Shown here in pieces: positions 23,964-32,035 of a stretch of DNA of 64,000 nucleotides; position 1 is the stretch's first letter; each line of letters starts with the position of its first letter. Source of the stretch: CBDBKE01 sp965218055 (GTDB taxonomy: Bacteria > Acidobacteriota > Terriglobia > JAJPHL01 > JAPKYU01); contig CBDCKA010000002.1 of assembly GCA_965218055.1 (NCBI GenBank), forward strand, positions 1 through 64,000. The letters are read 5' to 3'. The notes under the pieces were generated by a model. That model was not told the DNA's origin. It saw nothing but the letters and a program-made list of their open reading frames with translations, and made no database searches. Made by a program: the position numbers and the translations under genes.

Positions 23964-24004
23964 CTTGTAAGGCAGGCGCTCTGACCAACTGAGCTAACCG
24001 CCCC
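23964..24004 (-). pseudogene. 5' half of tRNA-Val(TAC)
   Basis: Reading from 24004 downward: GGGGCGGTTAGCTCAGTTGG, then TCAGAGCGCCTGCCTTACAAG, that is the acceptor 5' strand, D arm and anticodon arm with anticodon TAC. After the anticodon loop the sequence becomes unrelated pyrimidine-rich DNA; there is no T arm or acceptor 3' strand within 2 kb. A TGGCTAC heptamer lies on both sides of the fragment. It may be a scar of an integrative element or of a rearrangement at the edge of the mobile region. Confidence 0.75.
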
Positions 24005-24118
24005 GTAGCCATTTAGCGACTACAAGCCCAAATCCTACCATAACTTACGGGCGACCGCCAGAGTGCACTGTCGCTCCATGGGGGTAACCCCCAACGTGGC
24101 GAGGAGTGAAGATTTCGC

Positions 24119-24147
24119 TTGCAATCTCTCCTTGCATGGGGTATAAG
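24119..24147 (+). promoter_or_regulatory. Sigma-70-like promoter
   Basis: TTGCAA (24119-24124) and TATAAG (24142-24147) are separated by exactly 17 bp. Transcription would start near 24153-24155, just ahead of a strong hairpin with a T tract. Confidence 0.55.
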
Positions 24148-24152
24148 ATTAG

Positions 24153-24220
24153 GTATCCACCAAGCGGGGGACGGGCTTATCTCGCCTAACTAGACTTGAC
24201 CGCTGCCCGTCCCCCTTTTT
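24153..24220 (+). ncRNA. Candidate small RNA of about 65 nt
   Basis: The predicted transcript from the promoter at 24119-24147 would comprise a short leader, a long hairpin with an 11-bp perfect stem (GGGGGACGGGC / GCCCGTCCCCC) and a 28-nt loop, and a T5 tail. No start codon with a useful frame lies inside, so it is not an attenuated leader of an obvious gene; the next ORF begins 250 bp downstream. I do not recognise an RNA family. Confidence 0.45.
24166..24220 (+). terminator. Intrinsic terminator-like hairpin
   Basis: Perfect 11-bp GC-rich stem 24166-24176 / 24205-24215 followed by TTTTT. The loop (28 nt) is unusually long for a plain terminator. Confidence 0.6.
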
Positions 24221-24469
24221 ATTTTCCGAGCGATTCCAGTGGCGGCGGCTTCGTAGACTCTTCCGGGTGCCAAGGCGTGCGCTGGCTCTTCGAGACTCAA
24301 AAAATTGGCTTGTCAATCTTGCAGTGGAAAGAGTGCGCTGGTTTGTTGTATTTTCATTCCTTCGGGACAGCTGCCGCGAGCCAGCGTTCCGGGACATGCT
24401 GGCGCTTCCGTGCGGGCATCTCTGCATCGGTAACGACCGGCGGAAGGAATTGTTCAGGGGAGCAACCAA

Positions 24470-24667
24470 ATGGTCAGTGGAGAACTGATTCGTCTAAAAA
24501 ACCTGATTGATAATTGCAGCCGAATGGCGCGCACCATCCAGCGCGAATACCCGCGCCTGGACCCCAGCGAACAGGTCGAACTGGCCGACTACATTCGGGA
24601 ACACGCGCCCAAGTTAGAAGACGTCGTTGGCCCTGCCCCGGCTCCCAACCAAGGCCCGCGAAGCTGA
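24470..24667 (+). CDS. Small hypothetical protein (65 aa)
   Basis: ATG 24470 with an AGGGGAG Shine-Dalgarno. The sequence is helical and charged (MVSGELIRLKNLIDNCSRM, EYPRLDPSEQVELADYIREHAPKL), with no signal or membrane segment. I do not recognise it. Codon use matches the acidobacterial part of the window, making it the first gene of that background. Its stop codon lies inside a 19-bp tandem duplication. Confidence 0.6.
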   Translation: MVSGELIRLKNLIDNCSRMARTIQREYPRLDPSEQVELADYIREHAPKLEDVVGPAPAPNQGPRS

Positions 24668-24690
24668 CAGGGGCCCGCGAAGCTGACAGG
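24653..24690 (+). repeat. 19-bp tandem duplication
   Basis: GGCCCGCGAAGCTGACAGG occurs twice with no spacer (24653-24671, 24672-24690). The first copy contains the TGA stop of the preceding gene. Confidence 0.9.
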
Positions 24691-24724
24691 CCACCATCGA
24701 CCGCAGTTTCGCCCACGAAGTCAA

Positions 24725-25525
24725 TTAGCGCCGTTCCAATTTCTCTGAGGCAACCGCGCCGGTAGGGTTGAGGCGCCGCGCCCCGGTGGAGCCAACCGAT
24801 GCTGGCACGCCGGCGTTCCGCTCGGCTTTGGTCACGGCGCATTTTAGAATGGTCCAGATCGCCGCCAGGCCATCCTTCCAGTTGATCTTTTTTCCCTCAC
24901 TGTAGTCGCGGCCGCGGTAGCTAATGGGCACCTCGTAGATCTGGCACTTCAACTGAGCCACCCGTGCCGTGATTTCCGGCTCGAACCCAAAGCGGTTGGA
25001 ACTCAGGCGCAGGCCCTTCAGCACCTCGGCGCGGAACGCCTTATAGCAGGTTTCCATGTCCGTCAGGCTCAGGTTGGTGGCGAGGTTGGAGAGTAGCGTC
25101 AGGAAGCGATTGGCCTGCGTGTGCCAGAACCGGGTGACACGGCGCGTGGAGCCGGCGAAGCGCGAGCCGTAGACCACGTCGGCCTTCCCTTCCAGGATCG
25201 GCTCGATCAGGCGCGGGTATTCAGCCGGATCGTATTCCAGGTCCGCATCCTGAATCAAAATGATCTGGCCCGAAGCGTGCTGAATGCCGGCCCGCACCGC
25301 CGCTCCCTTACCCCGGTTGCGTGGCTGGTGAATCACCCGGAGGCGGTGGTCAGTGGCGGCCAGCTCGTCCAACAGCTCCCGACTCCCGTCGGTAGAACCA
25401 TCGTCCACGGCAACGATCTCTTTTTCGATCGGCACCTGGCGAACCCGACGCAGAATTTCGCGCAGCGTACGCTGCTCGTTGTAGACCGGCAGGATCACCG
25501 ACAACAGCGGACCACTCTCGGCCAT
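24725..25525 (-). CDS. Family 2 glycosyltransferase (dolichol-phosphate mannosyltransferase-like)
   Basis: A 266-residue GT2 enzyme with GT-A fold: LLSVILPVYNEQRTLREIL, VDDGSTDGS (first Asp pair), KGAAVRAGI, ILIQDADLEYDP (the DxD-like metal site) and RGRDYSEGKKI. This is the DPM1/polyprenyl-phosphate glycosyltransferase type without a C-terminal membrane domain; the product is probably a lipid-linked sugar for envelope glycans. The start chosen is ATG 25525 (MAESGPLLSV); the frame extends upstream, but there it is antisense to the riboswitch and non-conserved. It diverges from the riboswitch-controlled operon. Confidence 0.85.
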   Translation of the reverse strand: MAESGPLLSVILPVYNEQRTLREILRRVRQVPIEKEIVAVDDGSTDGSRELLDELAATDHRLRVIHQPRNRGKGAAVRAGIQHASGQIILIQDADLEYDPAEYPRLIEPILEGKADVVYGSRFAGSTRRVTRFWHTQANRFLTLLSNLATNLSLTDMETCYKAFRAEVLKGLRLSSNRFGFEPEITARVAQLKCQIYEVPISYRGRDYSEGKKINWKDGLAAIWTILKCAVTKAERNAGVPASVGSTGARRLNPTGAVASEKLERR

Positions 25526-25676
25526 GCGATTCACTTTAGACTCCGGCCCAGGCCGCGTCAAGGCTGCCCGCTCTTGTTTTTCCACGCCGTATACATCGAA
25601 GCGCAGCGGCCCTGCGCGAATCGGGGCTTTGCCCCGGGGGCTTGCGCGGCGGGCAACATTGGGATAGCATTCCTGC

Positions 25677-25880
25677 GAACATTGGGTTCCCGGTGTCCGC
25701 CGGATGGTCCGGCGGCATGGGAAGCTGGCGCAAATCCAGCACGGCCCCGCCACTGTGATTGCCGAGGACGTGCCCCGAACGCCACTGTCCGCAAGGACGG
25801 GAAGGCGGGCACGGCCGTTCCCGAGCGAATCGGGAGTCAGGCATAAGTCAGGAGACCGGCCGGGAATCTCACTCGTTCCC
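25677..25880 (+). promoter_or_regulatory. Cobalamin riboswitch
   Basis: The conserved core is present in order: GGGAAGCTGGCGCAAATCCAGC, then CGGCCCCGCCACTGTGATTGC, further paired elements, and near the 3' end AAGTCAGGAGACCGGCC, which matches the B12-box and the terminal conserved element. It ends about 25 bp before the TonB-dependent receptor start, where it could mask the Shine-Dalgarno when B12 is bound. Exact 5' limit (P1) is approximate. Confidence 0.93.
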
Positions 25881-25902
25881 CTGTCGAGGGATAGGAGGAG
25901 AG

Positions 25903-28092
25903 ATGACCTGCCGGTTTCCATTTTCCCTGAGCTTGCTTTGGACCCTGCTGTGGGTTCTTCCTACGGCCCTATCAGCCGAGATTACCGGAACGGTTTCCGA
26001 TCCGCAGGGCGCTCCGGTCCCGCGCGCGGTGGTGTATCTGTCGGGAGCCGCCTCTTCGCGCACCGTCGGCGCCGACGCCGACGGGCGCTTTCGTTTTGAG
26101 GCGCCGGCCGACGGCGCCTACACGCTGCTGGCCTCGGCCCCGGGGCTCAGCGGCGTGCCGCAAAAAATTAGAGTGACGGGCGGCTCGGCGCACGCCGAGC
26201 TCCGCCTGCAACTAGCCGCGCGCCGCGAGGTCCTGGTCGTGACCGCCGGGCGCACCGAGTTACCAACTTCGGCAGTGGCCTCCTCGACCACCGTCCTGAC
26301 CCGGGACCAACTGGAGGAGATGCATGCGGAAAACGTAGGCCAGGCGCTGCGGCACGTCCCCGGTTTGAGTGTCGTGCAGACGGGACGGCGCGGCGGGGTC
26401 ACCGGCGTCTTTGCGCGCGGTGGCGACTCCAATTTCAACCTGGTAATGGTGGACGGCGTCCGGGTGAACGACTTTGGCGGCGCATTCAACTTTGCTCACC
26501 TGCCGGTGGAGATCGTCGAGCGCATCGAGGTCGTGCGCGGTCCGCAGAGCGCGCTTTACGGGCTGAACGCCATTGGCTCGGTCGTCCACATCATCACCCG
26601 CCGGGCCACCAGGCCCGTCCAGTTTCACGGCGAATCTGAAGGCGGCAGCTTCGGGACCGCCCGCGGCTCGCTCGGCGCCGGGGGCCGTCTGGGCCGCTTC
26701 GGCTGGAATTTCGACCTGATGCGCCACTCCACCGAAGGAGTGGTGCCCAACGATGACTACCTGAACCGGGTCGGCTCGCTAAATCTCGAATACGAGCCGA
26801 CCGCTGCCAGCCGCATCCGCTACACGCTGGTGGCCGGCGCCAACGAGTCCGGCGTCCCCGGTCCGTTTCGTGTCGCCCCGGTGAACCGGGTCAGCCGCCT
26901 CCGGGAGAACTCCCTCGTCAACGGTCTGGAGTTCGAGTTCACGCGCGGGCGCTTCCACCAGAAGCTGACCGGCAGCTTCTACACCGATCGCCGGGACTTC
27001 ACCTCGTCGTTCGGCACTTCTCTCTCCCGCCAGTTTCACGGCGGCTTCGGTACGGAGACGCGCGTGGCACTGGCGGAGAGCGATACGCTCAGCTTTGGCT
27101 TCGATTACCAGCGCGAGCGCTTCCGCAACACCTTCATCACCGATGAACGCGGCAGCGACTTTCCCCTGTTCCGCAACAACTTTGGATGGTTCGTGGAAAA
27201 CCTCTACGAGCGCGGCGGGCGCCTGTTCCTCAACACCGGCCTGCGTCTGGAGAACATCCGCACCACGGCGCTGCCCGCCGACGCCTTCGGCAGCCGTCCG
27301 GCGATTGACGCCCACAGCAGGCTGGCGCTGAGCCCGAATGTCTCGGTGGCCTATCTGCTCGGGCCGGGCCGCGCCACCAAGCTTCATGCCAGCGCCGGGA
27401 CCGGGCTGCGTGCTCCGGGTGGCTTTGAACTGACCTTCACCAACAATCCGGAACTGGCCCCAGAACGCACCACCAGCTTTGATCTGGGAATCCAGCAGGA
27501 ACTGGCTCAGCGCCGGGTGGTGCTGGACCTCACCTATTTCCACAACCGCTATCATGACCTGATTGTTACCCTCCGCGGAGACCTCAGCGGGTTAAGCCAG
27601 TGGCAGTCGGACAACCTGGCCAACTCGCGCGCGCAGGGTTTGGAGCTTTCCGGAGCCGTCCGTCCCGCCGAGTGGATCAGCCTGAGCGGCCACTACACCT
27701 GGCTGAAGAGCGAGGTGCTTTCGCTGGACGGGGCCCCCGGGCAGGCGCCGACGGCGTTCAGCGTGGGACAGCCCCTGCTGCGCCGTCCCGCCCATTCAGG
27801 AGCCTACCTAGCCACCTGGCACATCAAGCGCCTGCGCCTGACGCTGAACACCGGCGCCGTTTGGCGCTCGGAAACTCTCGACTCGGACCCCGTCCTGGGC
27901 CCAAGTGGCGGCCTTTTCCTCAATCCCGGCTACGTTCGCCCGGACCTCGGCGCTGAGATTGCCCTGAGTCCGCAGGTGGCGCTCTACGGACGCCTGTACA
28001 ACTTCAGCGACAGCCGCTACGAGGAGGCGCTGGGCTTCCCTGCACTGCGGCGCAATTTCGTCGCGGGCCTGAAATTCCGCTGGTGGAAGTAA
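25903..28092 (+). CDS. TonB-dependent receptor, probable cobalamin/corrinoid uptake (BtuB-like)
   Basis: A 729-residue outer-membrane receptor starting at ATG 25903 with a GGAGGAG Shine-Dalgarno. Signal peptide about 1-25; carboxypeptidase-regulatory-like beta domain (EITGTVSDPQGAPVPRAVVYL, about 25-105); plug domain with LRHVPGLSV, VMVDGVRVND and EIVERIEVVRGPQSALYG; a 22-strand-type barrel ending KFRWWK. The cobalamin riboswitch directly upstream argues that a B12-related compound is the ligand. The N-terminal Ig-like extension is common in Acidobacteriota and Bacteroidota receptors. Confidence 0.9.
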   Translation: MTCRFPFSLSLLWTLLWVLPTALSAEITGTVSDPQGAPVPRAVVYLSGAASSRTVGADADGRFRFEAPADGAYTLLASAPGLSGVPQKIRVTGGSAHAELRLQLAARREVLVVTAGRTELPTSAVASSTTVLTRDQLEEMHAENVGQALRHVPGLSVVQTGRRGGVTGVFARGGDSNFNLVMVDGVRVNDFGGAFNFAHLPVEIVERIEVVRGPQSALYGLNAIGSVVHIITRRATRPVQFHGESEGGSFGTARGSLGAGGRLGRFGWNFDLMRHSTEGVVPNDDYLNRVGSLNLEYEPTAASRIRYTLVAGANESGVPGPFRVAPVNRVSRLRENSLVNGLEFEFTRGRFHQKLTGSFYTDRRDFTSSFGTSLSRQFHGGFGTETRVALAESDTLSFGFDYQRERFRNTFITDERGSDFPLFRNNFGWFVENLYERGGRLFLNTGLRLENIRTTALPADAFGSRPAIDAHSRLALSPNVSVAYLLGPGRATKLHASAGTGLRAPGGFELTFTNNPELAPERTTSFDLGIQQELAQRRVVLDLTYFHNRYHDLIVTLRGDLSGLSQWQSDNLANSRAQGLELSGAVRPAEWISLSGHYTWLKSEVLSLDGAPGQAPTAFSVGQPLLRRPAHSGAYLATWHIKRLRLTLNTGAVWRSETLDSDPVLGPSGGLFLNPGYVRPDLGAEIALSPQVALYGRLYNFSDSRYEEALGFPALRRNFVAGLKFRWWK

Positions 28093-28149
28093 CGAAGTAA
28101 CAGGGTCCCGCTGGCCTGGCGACCCAACTTAATGCAAAGGAGACAGCAG

Positions 28150-28737
28150 ATGTTGTCAACCGAAGCAAGCAAGTCGTACCAATCTCTGAGACCACTCGCG
28201 CTCTCGCTGTGCCTCTTGAGCGTCGTAGCGCGGTTGGTGCCGCATCCGCCCAACGTCTCCCCGGTGGGCGGCGTGAGCCTCTTCGCGGGGGCACGACTCC
28301 CCGGCTGGCAGGCCTTCCTGATGCCGCTTCTCATTCTGTTCGTGACCAATCCGATCCTGGCCGTGTTGCAGGGATACCCCGTGTATCCGAAGACCATGTT
28401 GTTCGTTTACGCCAGCTTCCTGGTCAACGTGTGGATCGGGCGCCGGCTGCGCCATTCGGAAAAGCCGCTGTGGATCGGGGGAGCGGCTCTCTTGTGCAGC
28501 CTGCAGTTCTTCCTTCTGACCAACTTTGGCGTGTGGGCAACCAGCGCCTCTTACCCCAAGACATGGGCCGGGCTGCTGTGGTGTTATGGGGCCGCCCTTC
28601 CGTTCTTCGGCCATACCCTGGCCGGAGATCTGCTCTACTCGGCAATCCTGTTCGGGCTGCACGCCTGGTTGAGCCGGGCCATGTTTCCACGCGAGAAGGT
28701 ATCCGAGGTATCCAGGGAAGCGACTGGCGCTGCCTGA
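28150..28737 (+). CDS. DUF6580-family membrane protein (putative transport component)
   Basis: A 195-residue protein with about five or six hydrophobic helices (starting around LALSLCLLSVVARLVP, PLLILFVTNPILAVL, FVYASFLVNVWIG, GGAALLCSLQFFLLTNFGVWA, HTLAGDLLYSAILFGLH). The VPHPPNVSPVGGVSLFAGA and NFGVWA signatures fit the DUF6580/ECF S-component-like group. Start ATG 28150 follows AAGGAG; the in-frame ATG at 28132 is less likely. Located 57 bp after the riboswitch-controlled receptor on the same strand, so it is probably co-regulated by B12. No ECF ATPase is nearby. Confidence 0.75.
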   Translation: MLSTEASKSYQSLRPLALSLCLLSVVARLVPHPPNVSPVGGVSLFAGARLPGWQAFLMPLLILFVTNPILAVLQGYPVYPKTMLFVYASFLVNVWIGRRLRHSEKPLWIGGAALLCSLQFFLLTNFGVWATSASYPKTWAGLLWCYGAALPFFGHTLAGDLLYSAILFGLHAWLSRAMFPREKVSEVSREATGAA

Positions 28738-28761
28738 GGCAGGCACGGAGGCGATCTAGGC

Positions 28762-29418
28762 GTGAAGAAAGCACTTGTTTCCTGGAGCAGCGGCAAAGAC
28801 AGCGCCTGGGTACTGCGCGCGCTCCGGGGCCACGACGTTGAAGTCGCAGGCCTGCTGACAACGCTGAACCAGGCGTTCGAACGGGTGGCCATGCATGCCG
28901 TCCGGCGGACTTTGCTGGAAGCCCAGGCGAACGCACTCGGCCTGCCGCTGTGGACGGTGCCTCTGCCCTGGCCCTGCTCGAACCAGGAGTATGAAGAAAT
29001 CATGGCTGGGGTGTGCCAGCGCGCTGTGGGACAGGGGATTGAAGTGGTGGCCTTCGGCGATTTGTACCTGGCGGACGTCAGGCAGTACCGGGAGCGTCAG
29101 CTTCAGGGAACCGGCCTGGCGCCCCTGTTCCCACTGTGGGGAATCCCCACCGACGCCCTGGCGCGCGACATGATCGCCAATGGCCTCAAAGCCAAAATTA
29201 CCTGCGTGGACCCAAGAGTTCTGCCCCCCCGCTTCGCGGGCCGCGACTTCGACGAGGCTTTCCTCACCGAGCTTCCGAATGGCACCGATCCCTGCGGAGA
29301 AAAGGGTGAGTTTCATTCCTTCGTCTATGACGGACCGATGTTTCGAGAACCGATTCCGGTCAGGGTGGGGGAGATCTGCGAGCGGGACGGCTTCGTCTTT
29401 GCTGACCTGTTAGGCTGA
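28762..29418 (+). CDS. PP-loop ATP pyrophosphatase, Dph6/diphthine-ammonia-ligase-like
   Basis: A 218-residue protein with an N-terminal SWSSGKDS PP-loop (residues 7-14), VAFGDLYLADVR, and the GEKGEFHSFVYDGPMF block characteristic of the COG2102 adenine-nucleotide-alpha-hydrolase group. Eukaryotic and archaeal relatives amidate diphthine; bacteria lack diphthamide, so the bacterial role is different and unknown. Position at the end of the B12-riboswitch unit (24 bp after the DUF6580 gene) suggests a task in corrinoid salvage such as an ATP-dependent amidation, which is an inference only. Confidence 0.8.
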   Translation: MKKALVSWSSGKDSAWVLRALRGHDVEVAGLLTTLNQAFERVAMHAVRRTLLEAQANALGLPLWTVPLPWPCSNQEYEEIMAGVCQRAVGQGIEVVAFGDLYLADVRQYRERQLQGTGLAPLFPLWGIPTDALARDMIANGLKAKITCVDPRVLPPRFAGRDFDEAFLTELPNGTDPCGEKGEFHSFVYDGPMFREPIPVRVGEICERDGFVFADLLG

Positions 29419-29514
29419 CCTGTTGCCCGATGACTAAGGGCTGGCGGTGGTCAAGCATCTGCGCGGGGTTATAGGCGGTGTTATAGAGTAGAAGCAGGTC
29501 TCCGACCGTCTGGA

Positions 29515-29907
29515 ATGACAGCTCCCGAACAGAACTATGACCAGAAACTCCTGGAACCAGAACTCATGGCCGCAGAACGCGCCGTCTTGCAGGCTCTTTG
29601 TCAAGGTACCGAGTCGGGTCCGGTGTGGTCCGAAGGCATGCGGCTGCTTCACGCCTACCGCTTCGGCGACGTGCACCACCAGGTGGTATTTGACGTCTTA
29701 CGCCAAATTCCGTCAGGCAATCCCGAGGCAATTCGGCTGCACTTGCAGCAGCGGCTGGTGCTGGCTGGTTTTCCCGATTTGAATGCGCAGGATTTTTTTG
29801 TGCCACACGGCCTGGATCACCAGCAGGTTCTGCAATTGATCCGGCGCCTCGCCGATCCGTCCAGCAAACCTAGGACCCGGAAGCCTGCCGCTCCCAAGCC
29901 AAACTGA
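29515..29907 (+). CDS. Hypothetical protein, weakly DnaB-N-like
   Basis: A 130-residue soluble helical protein. The first 100 residues (ELMAAERAVLQALCQG, GMRLLHAYRFGDVHHQVVFDVLRQI) recall the small helical N-terminal domain of replicative helicases in layout (early Glu-Ala-x-x-x-Leu-x-Ala-Leu and later HxxxFxxL), but the match is weak. The tail is Lys/Pro rich (PRTRKPAAPKPN). No neighbour supports a replication role. Confidence 0.55.
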   Translation: MTAPEQNYDQKLLEPELMAAERAVLQALCQGTESGPVWSEGMRLLHAYRFGDVHHQVVFDVLRQIPSGNPEAIRLHLQQRLVLAGFPDLNAQDFFVPHGLDHQQVLQLIRRLADPSSKPRTRKPAAPKPN

Positions 29908-29970
29908 TCAGTTGCTAATCGAGCGGATGGACTCTGGTTTACAATGGAGCAAGCCTCTGCGGGCGTTCCG

Positions 29971-30864
29971 ATGGACTTCGATCAGCTACGTATCTTCCTG
30001 GAAATTGTCCGGCTGGGCAGCTTCTCCCGCGCCGCCGAAACCTGTTTCCGCTCCCAGCCGGCAGTGAGCGCCCAGGTCCGCCAGATGGAGGAGGAGCTGG
30101 GCACCAAGCTGTTCGACCGCGTCGCCAGCCGCGTGCAGCTCACCGCCTCCGGGAAGCGCTTCAGCGAATACGCGCGAGAGATGATCGAGCTGCGCCGGCG
30201 CGCCCTGCAGGAAATGGCCGAGATGAATACGGTACCCCGCGGGGAGCTGGTGATCGGCGCCAACGAGGCCACCTGCCTGTACATCCTGCCGGGTGTCTTC
30301 GCTGAGTTCAAAAAAACGTATCCGGAGGTGCAGATCAGCATCTTCCGCACGCACGGCGCAGAGGTGGTGCAACGGGTGCTGGAAAACGCGCTGGATTTCG
30401 GGATCGCGCAGCTGCCGCTACAGGACCGGCGTTTGGAACGAGTCGCGATCCACACCGATGAGCTGTGCCTGTTGCTTCCCCCATCGCACCCGCTGGCCCG
30501 CTCCGGCCCGGTAGAACCGGAGGCGCTGGCGCCTTTCCCTCTGCTGCTGCCCAGGATCGGCCGCACCCGTTCGCTGCTGGATGAATACCTGCTCCCGGTG
30601 CGCGAGCGGATGCTGATTTCCATGGAGCTGGAATCCAGCGAGATGGTCAAGCGCTTCGTGCAGGCCGGCTTGGGAATCTCCTTCATTGCCCGAACCTACG
30701 CCCAGTCCGAGGTACGCGCCGGAAGCCTGAAGCTGGTGAGCCTGCGCGGCCGTCCCGGCATCCAGCTCGGCCTGATCTACCGCAAGGACAAGCCGCTGTC
30801 CCGCTCCGCCCTGGCCTTCATTGAGGTGGCCACCCACCACACGGCTGCCAAAGTCCGCGCCTAG
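29971..30864 (+). CDS. LysR-family transcriptional regulator
   Basis: A 297-residue LTTR. The N-terminal winged HTH is canonical (DQLRIFLEIVRLGSFSRAAE, SQPAVSAQVRQMEEELGTKLFDR), followed by a CysB/CbbR-like effector-binding domain (ELVIGANEATCLYILPGVF, and VKRFVQAGLGISFIA). The chosen start is ATG 29971 (MDFDQLRIF), which fits the family; an upstream in-frame ATG (29944) would add nine residues. It precedes ispH on the same strand by about 200 bp. The regulated target is unknown; LTTRs often regulate a divergent gene, but none is divergent here. Confidence 0.9.
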   Translation: MDFDQLRIFLEIVRLGSFSRAAETCFRSQPAVSAQVRQMEEELGTKLFDRVASRVQLTASGKRFSEYAREMIELRRRALQEMAEMNTVPRGELVIGANEATCLYILPGVFAEFKKTYPEVQISIFRTHGAEVVQRVLENALDFGIAQLPLQDRRLERVAIHTDELCLLLPPSHPLARSGPVEPEALAPFPLLLPRIGRTRSLLDEYLLPVRERMLISMELESSEMVKRFVQAGLGISFIARTYAQSEVRAGSLKLVSLRGRPGIQLGLIYRKDKPLSRSALAFIEVATHHTAAKVRA

Positions 30865-31009
30865 CACCACTCCCTCCAACTCTGAGGCTTCTCCCTCAAA
30901 GGAGCGGTGCCGGCGGGTGGGTCCCGTTTGCCTGTTGGTTTGGAGCTTCTGCTGAGCACGTGAGACCGTTCGGCTCGGAAATTTACAGGTGCGGAGCCGT
31001 CCGCTGTAG

Positions 31010-31015
31010 TATAAT
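31010..31015 (+). promoter_or_regulatory. Possible -10 element for the ispH-hpn operon
   Basis: A perfect TATAAT at 31010-31015. The best upstream hexamer, TTTACA at 30982-30987, is 22 bp away, so the -35 is not convincing. Transcription would begin around 31022. Confidence 0.35.
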
Positions 31016-31072
31016 TTCAAGCTTTAGGTTGGAGAAATCGCGGTCGTGGGGACGGCTAAGTCGAGCACTCGC

Positions 31073-32035
31073 ATGAAGAAAATTCTTCTGCTGCGGCCAC
31101 GCGGCTTTTGTGCGGGGGTAGTGCGCGCCATCGACATTGTCAACATTGCCCTGGACGCTTTCGGACCACCCATTTACGTTCGCAAGGAAATCGTCCACAA
31201 CCAGCACGTGGTAGAGGAACTCTCGGCCCGCGGCGCCATCTTTGTGGACTCCTGCTTGGAGGTGCCTCCCAGCAGCCGCATCATCTTCAGCGCGCACGGG
31301 GTGTCTCCTAAGGTTCGGCAGGAGGCGCAAGAGCGCCAGTTGCGGGTAATTGACGCCACTTGCCCTCTGGTGACCAAGGTGCACCTGGAGGCGGTGAAGT
31401 TTGCACGTAAGGGCTACACCATCCTGTTGATTGGCCACCGGGACCACGACGAAGTTGCCGGCACGCTGGGCGAGGCTCCGGGCCAGACAGTCTTGATCAG
31501 CTCCGAGCAAGACGCAGAGAACGTCCGCGTTCCTGACCCGGAACGCGTCGTCTACCTGACGCAAACTACGCTTAGCCTCGATGAAACCGAAGGAATGATC
31601 CAGCACCTGCGGCGCCGGTTTCCGGCCATCCAGGGCCCTCCCGCGCAAGATATCTGCTACGCGACCGAAAATCGGCAGCGCGCCGTCAAGGCGGTCGCCA
31701 GCCGGTGCGACCTGCTGCTGGTGGTCGGCTCACAGAATAGCTCCAACTCCAATCGCCTCGTGGAAGTGGCCGCCAACACACGCCTGCCGGCTCACCTGAT
31801 CGAGAATGAGCGGGCCATTGACCCCCGGTGGCTGGAAGGGGCGGGGACCATTGCCGTCACCGCCGGCGCCTCGGCTCCCGAGCGTCTGGTGGAGCGGGTC
31901 ATTTTGTTCCTGCGGAACTGCGGATTTTCTGCCGTCGAGGAAGTGGAAGTCATAGAGGAGAATGTTCGCTTTGCCCTGCCTCCGGAACTGGTTGCTTTTG
32001 GGGAGAGGCAGACAGCTAAACCAGCCGAAATGTGA
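31073..32035 (+). CDS. ispH: 4-hydroxy-3-methylbut-2-enyl diphosphate reductase
   Basis: Last enzyme of the MEP pathway, giving IPP and DMAPP from HMBPP with an iron-sulphur cluster. The three cluster cysteines are in RGFCAGV (Cys13), DATCPLVTKVH and DICYATENRQ. Also visible are HNQHVVEEL, FSAHGVSP and the TQTTLS and SSNSNRLVE blocks of the substrate site. ATG 31073 is used because homologs begin near MKKI; the frame is open from GTG 31046. It overlaps the squalene-hopene cyclase start (ATGTGA), so isoprenoid precursor supply is translationally linked to hopanoid synthesis. Confidence 0.95.
   Translation: MKKILLLRPRGFCAGVVRAIDIVNIALDAFGPPIYVRKEIVHNQHVVEELSARGAIFVDSCLEVPPSSRIIFSAHGVSPKVRQEAQERQLRVIDATCPLVTKVHLEAVKFARKGYTILLIGHRDHDEVAGTLGEAPGQTVLISSEQDAENVRVPDPERVVYLTQTTLSLDETEGMIQHLRRRFPAIQGPPAQDICYATENRQRAVKAVASRCDLLLVVGSQNSSNSNRLVEVAANTRLPAHLIENERAIDPRWLEGAGTIAVTAGASAPERLVERVILFLRNCGFSAVEEVEVIEENVRFALPPELVAFGERQTAKPAEM

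Noticed and set aside
23964..24004. Intact tRNA, possibly split by a group I intron
   Set aside because: No T arm or acceptor 3' strand was found within 2 kb downstream on that strand, and no intron core was recognised.
24653..24690. Start of a CRISPR array
   Set aside because: Only two 19-bp units with no spacer; a simple tandem duplication. No CRISPR or cas genes were seen anywhere.
25526..25921. N-terminal extension of the glycosyltransferase through the riboswitch region
   Set aside because: Frame is open by chance; the conserved GT2 domain starts at ATG 25525 and the region matches a cobalamin riboswitch on the other strand.
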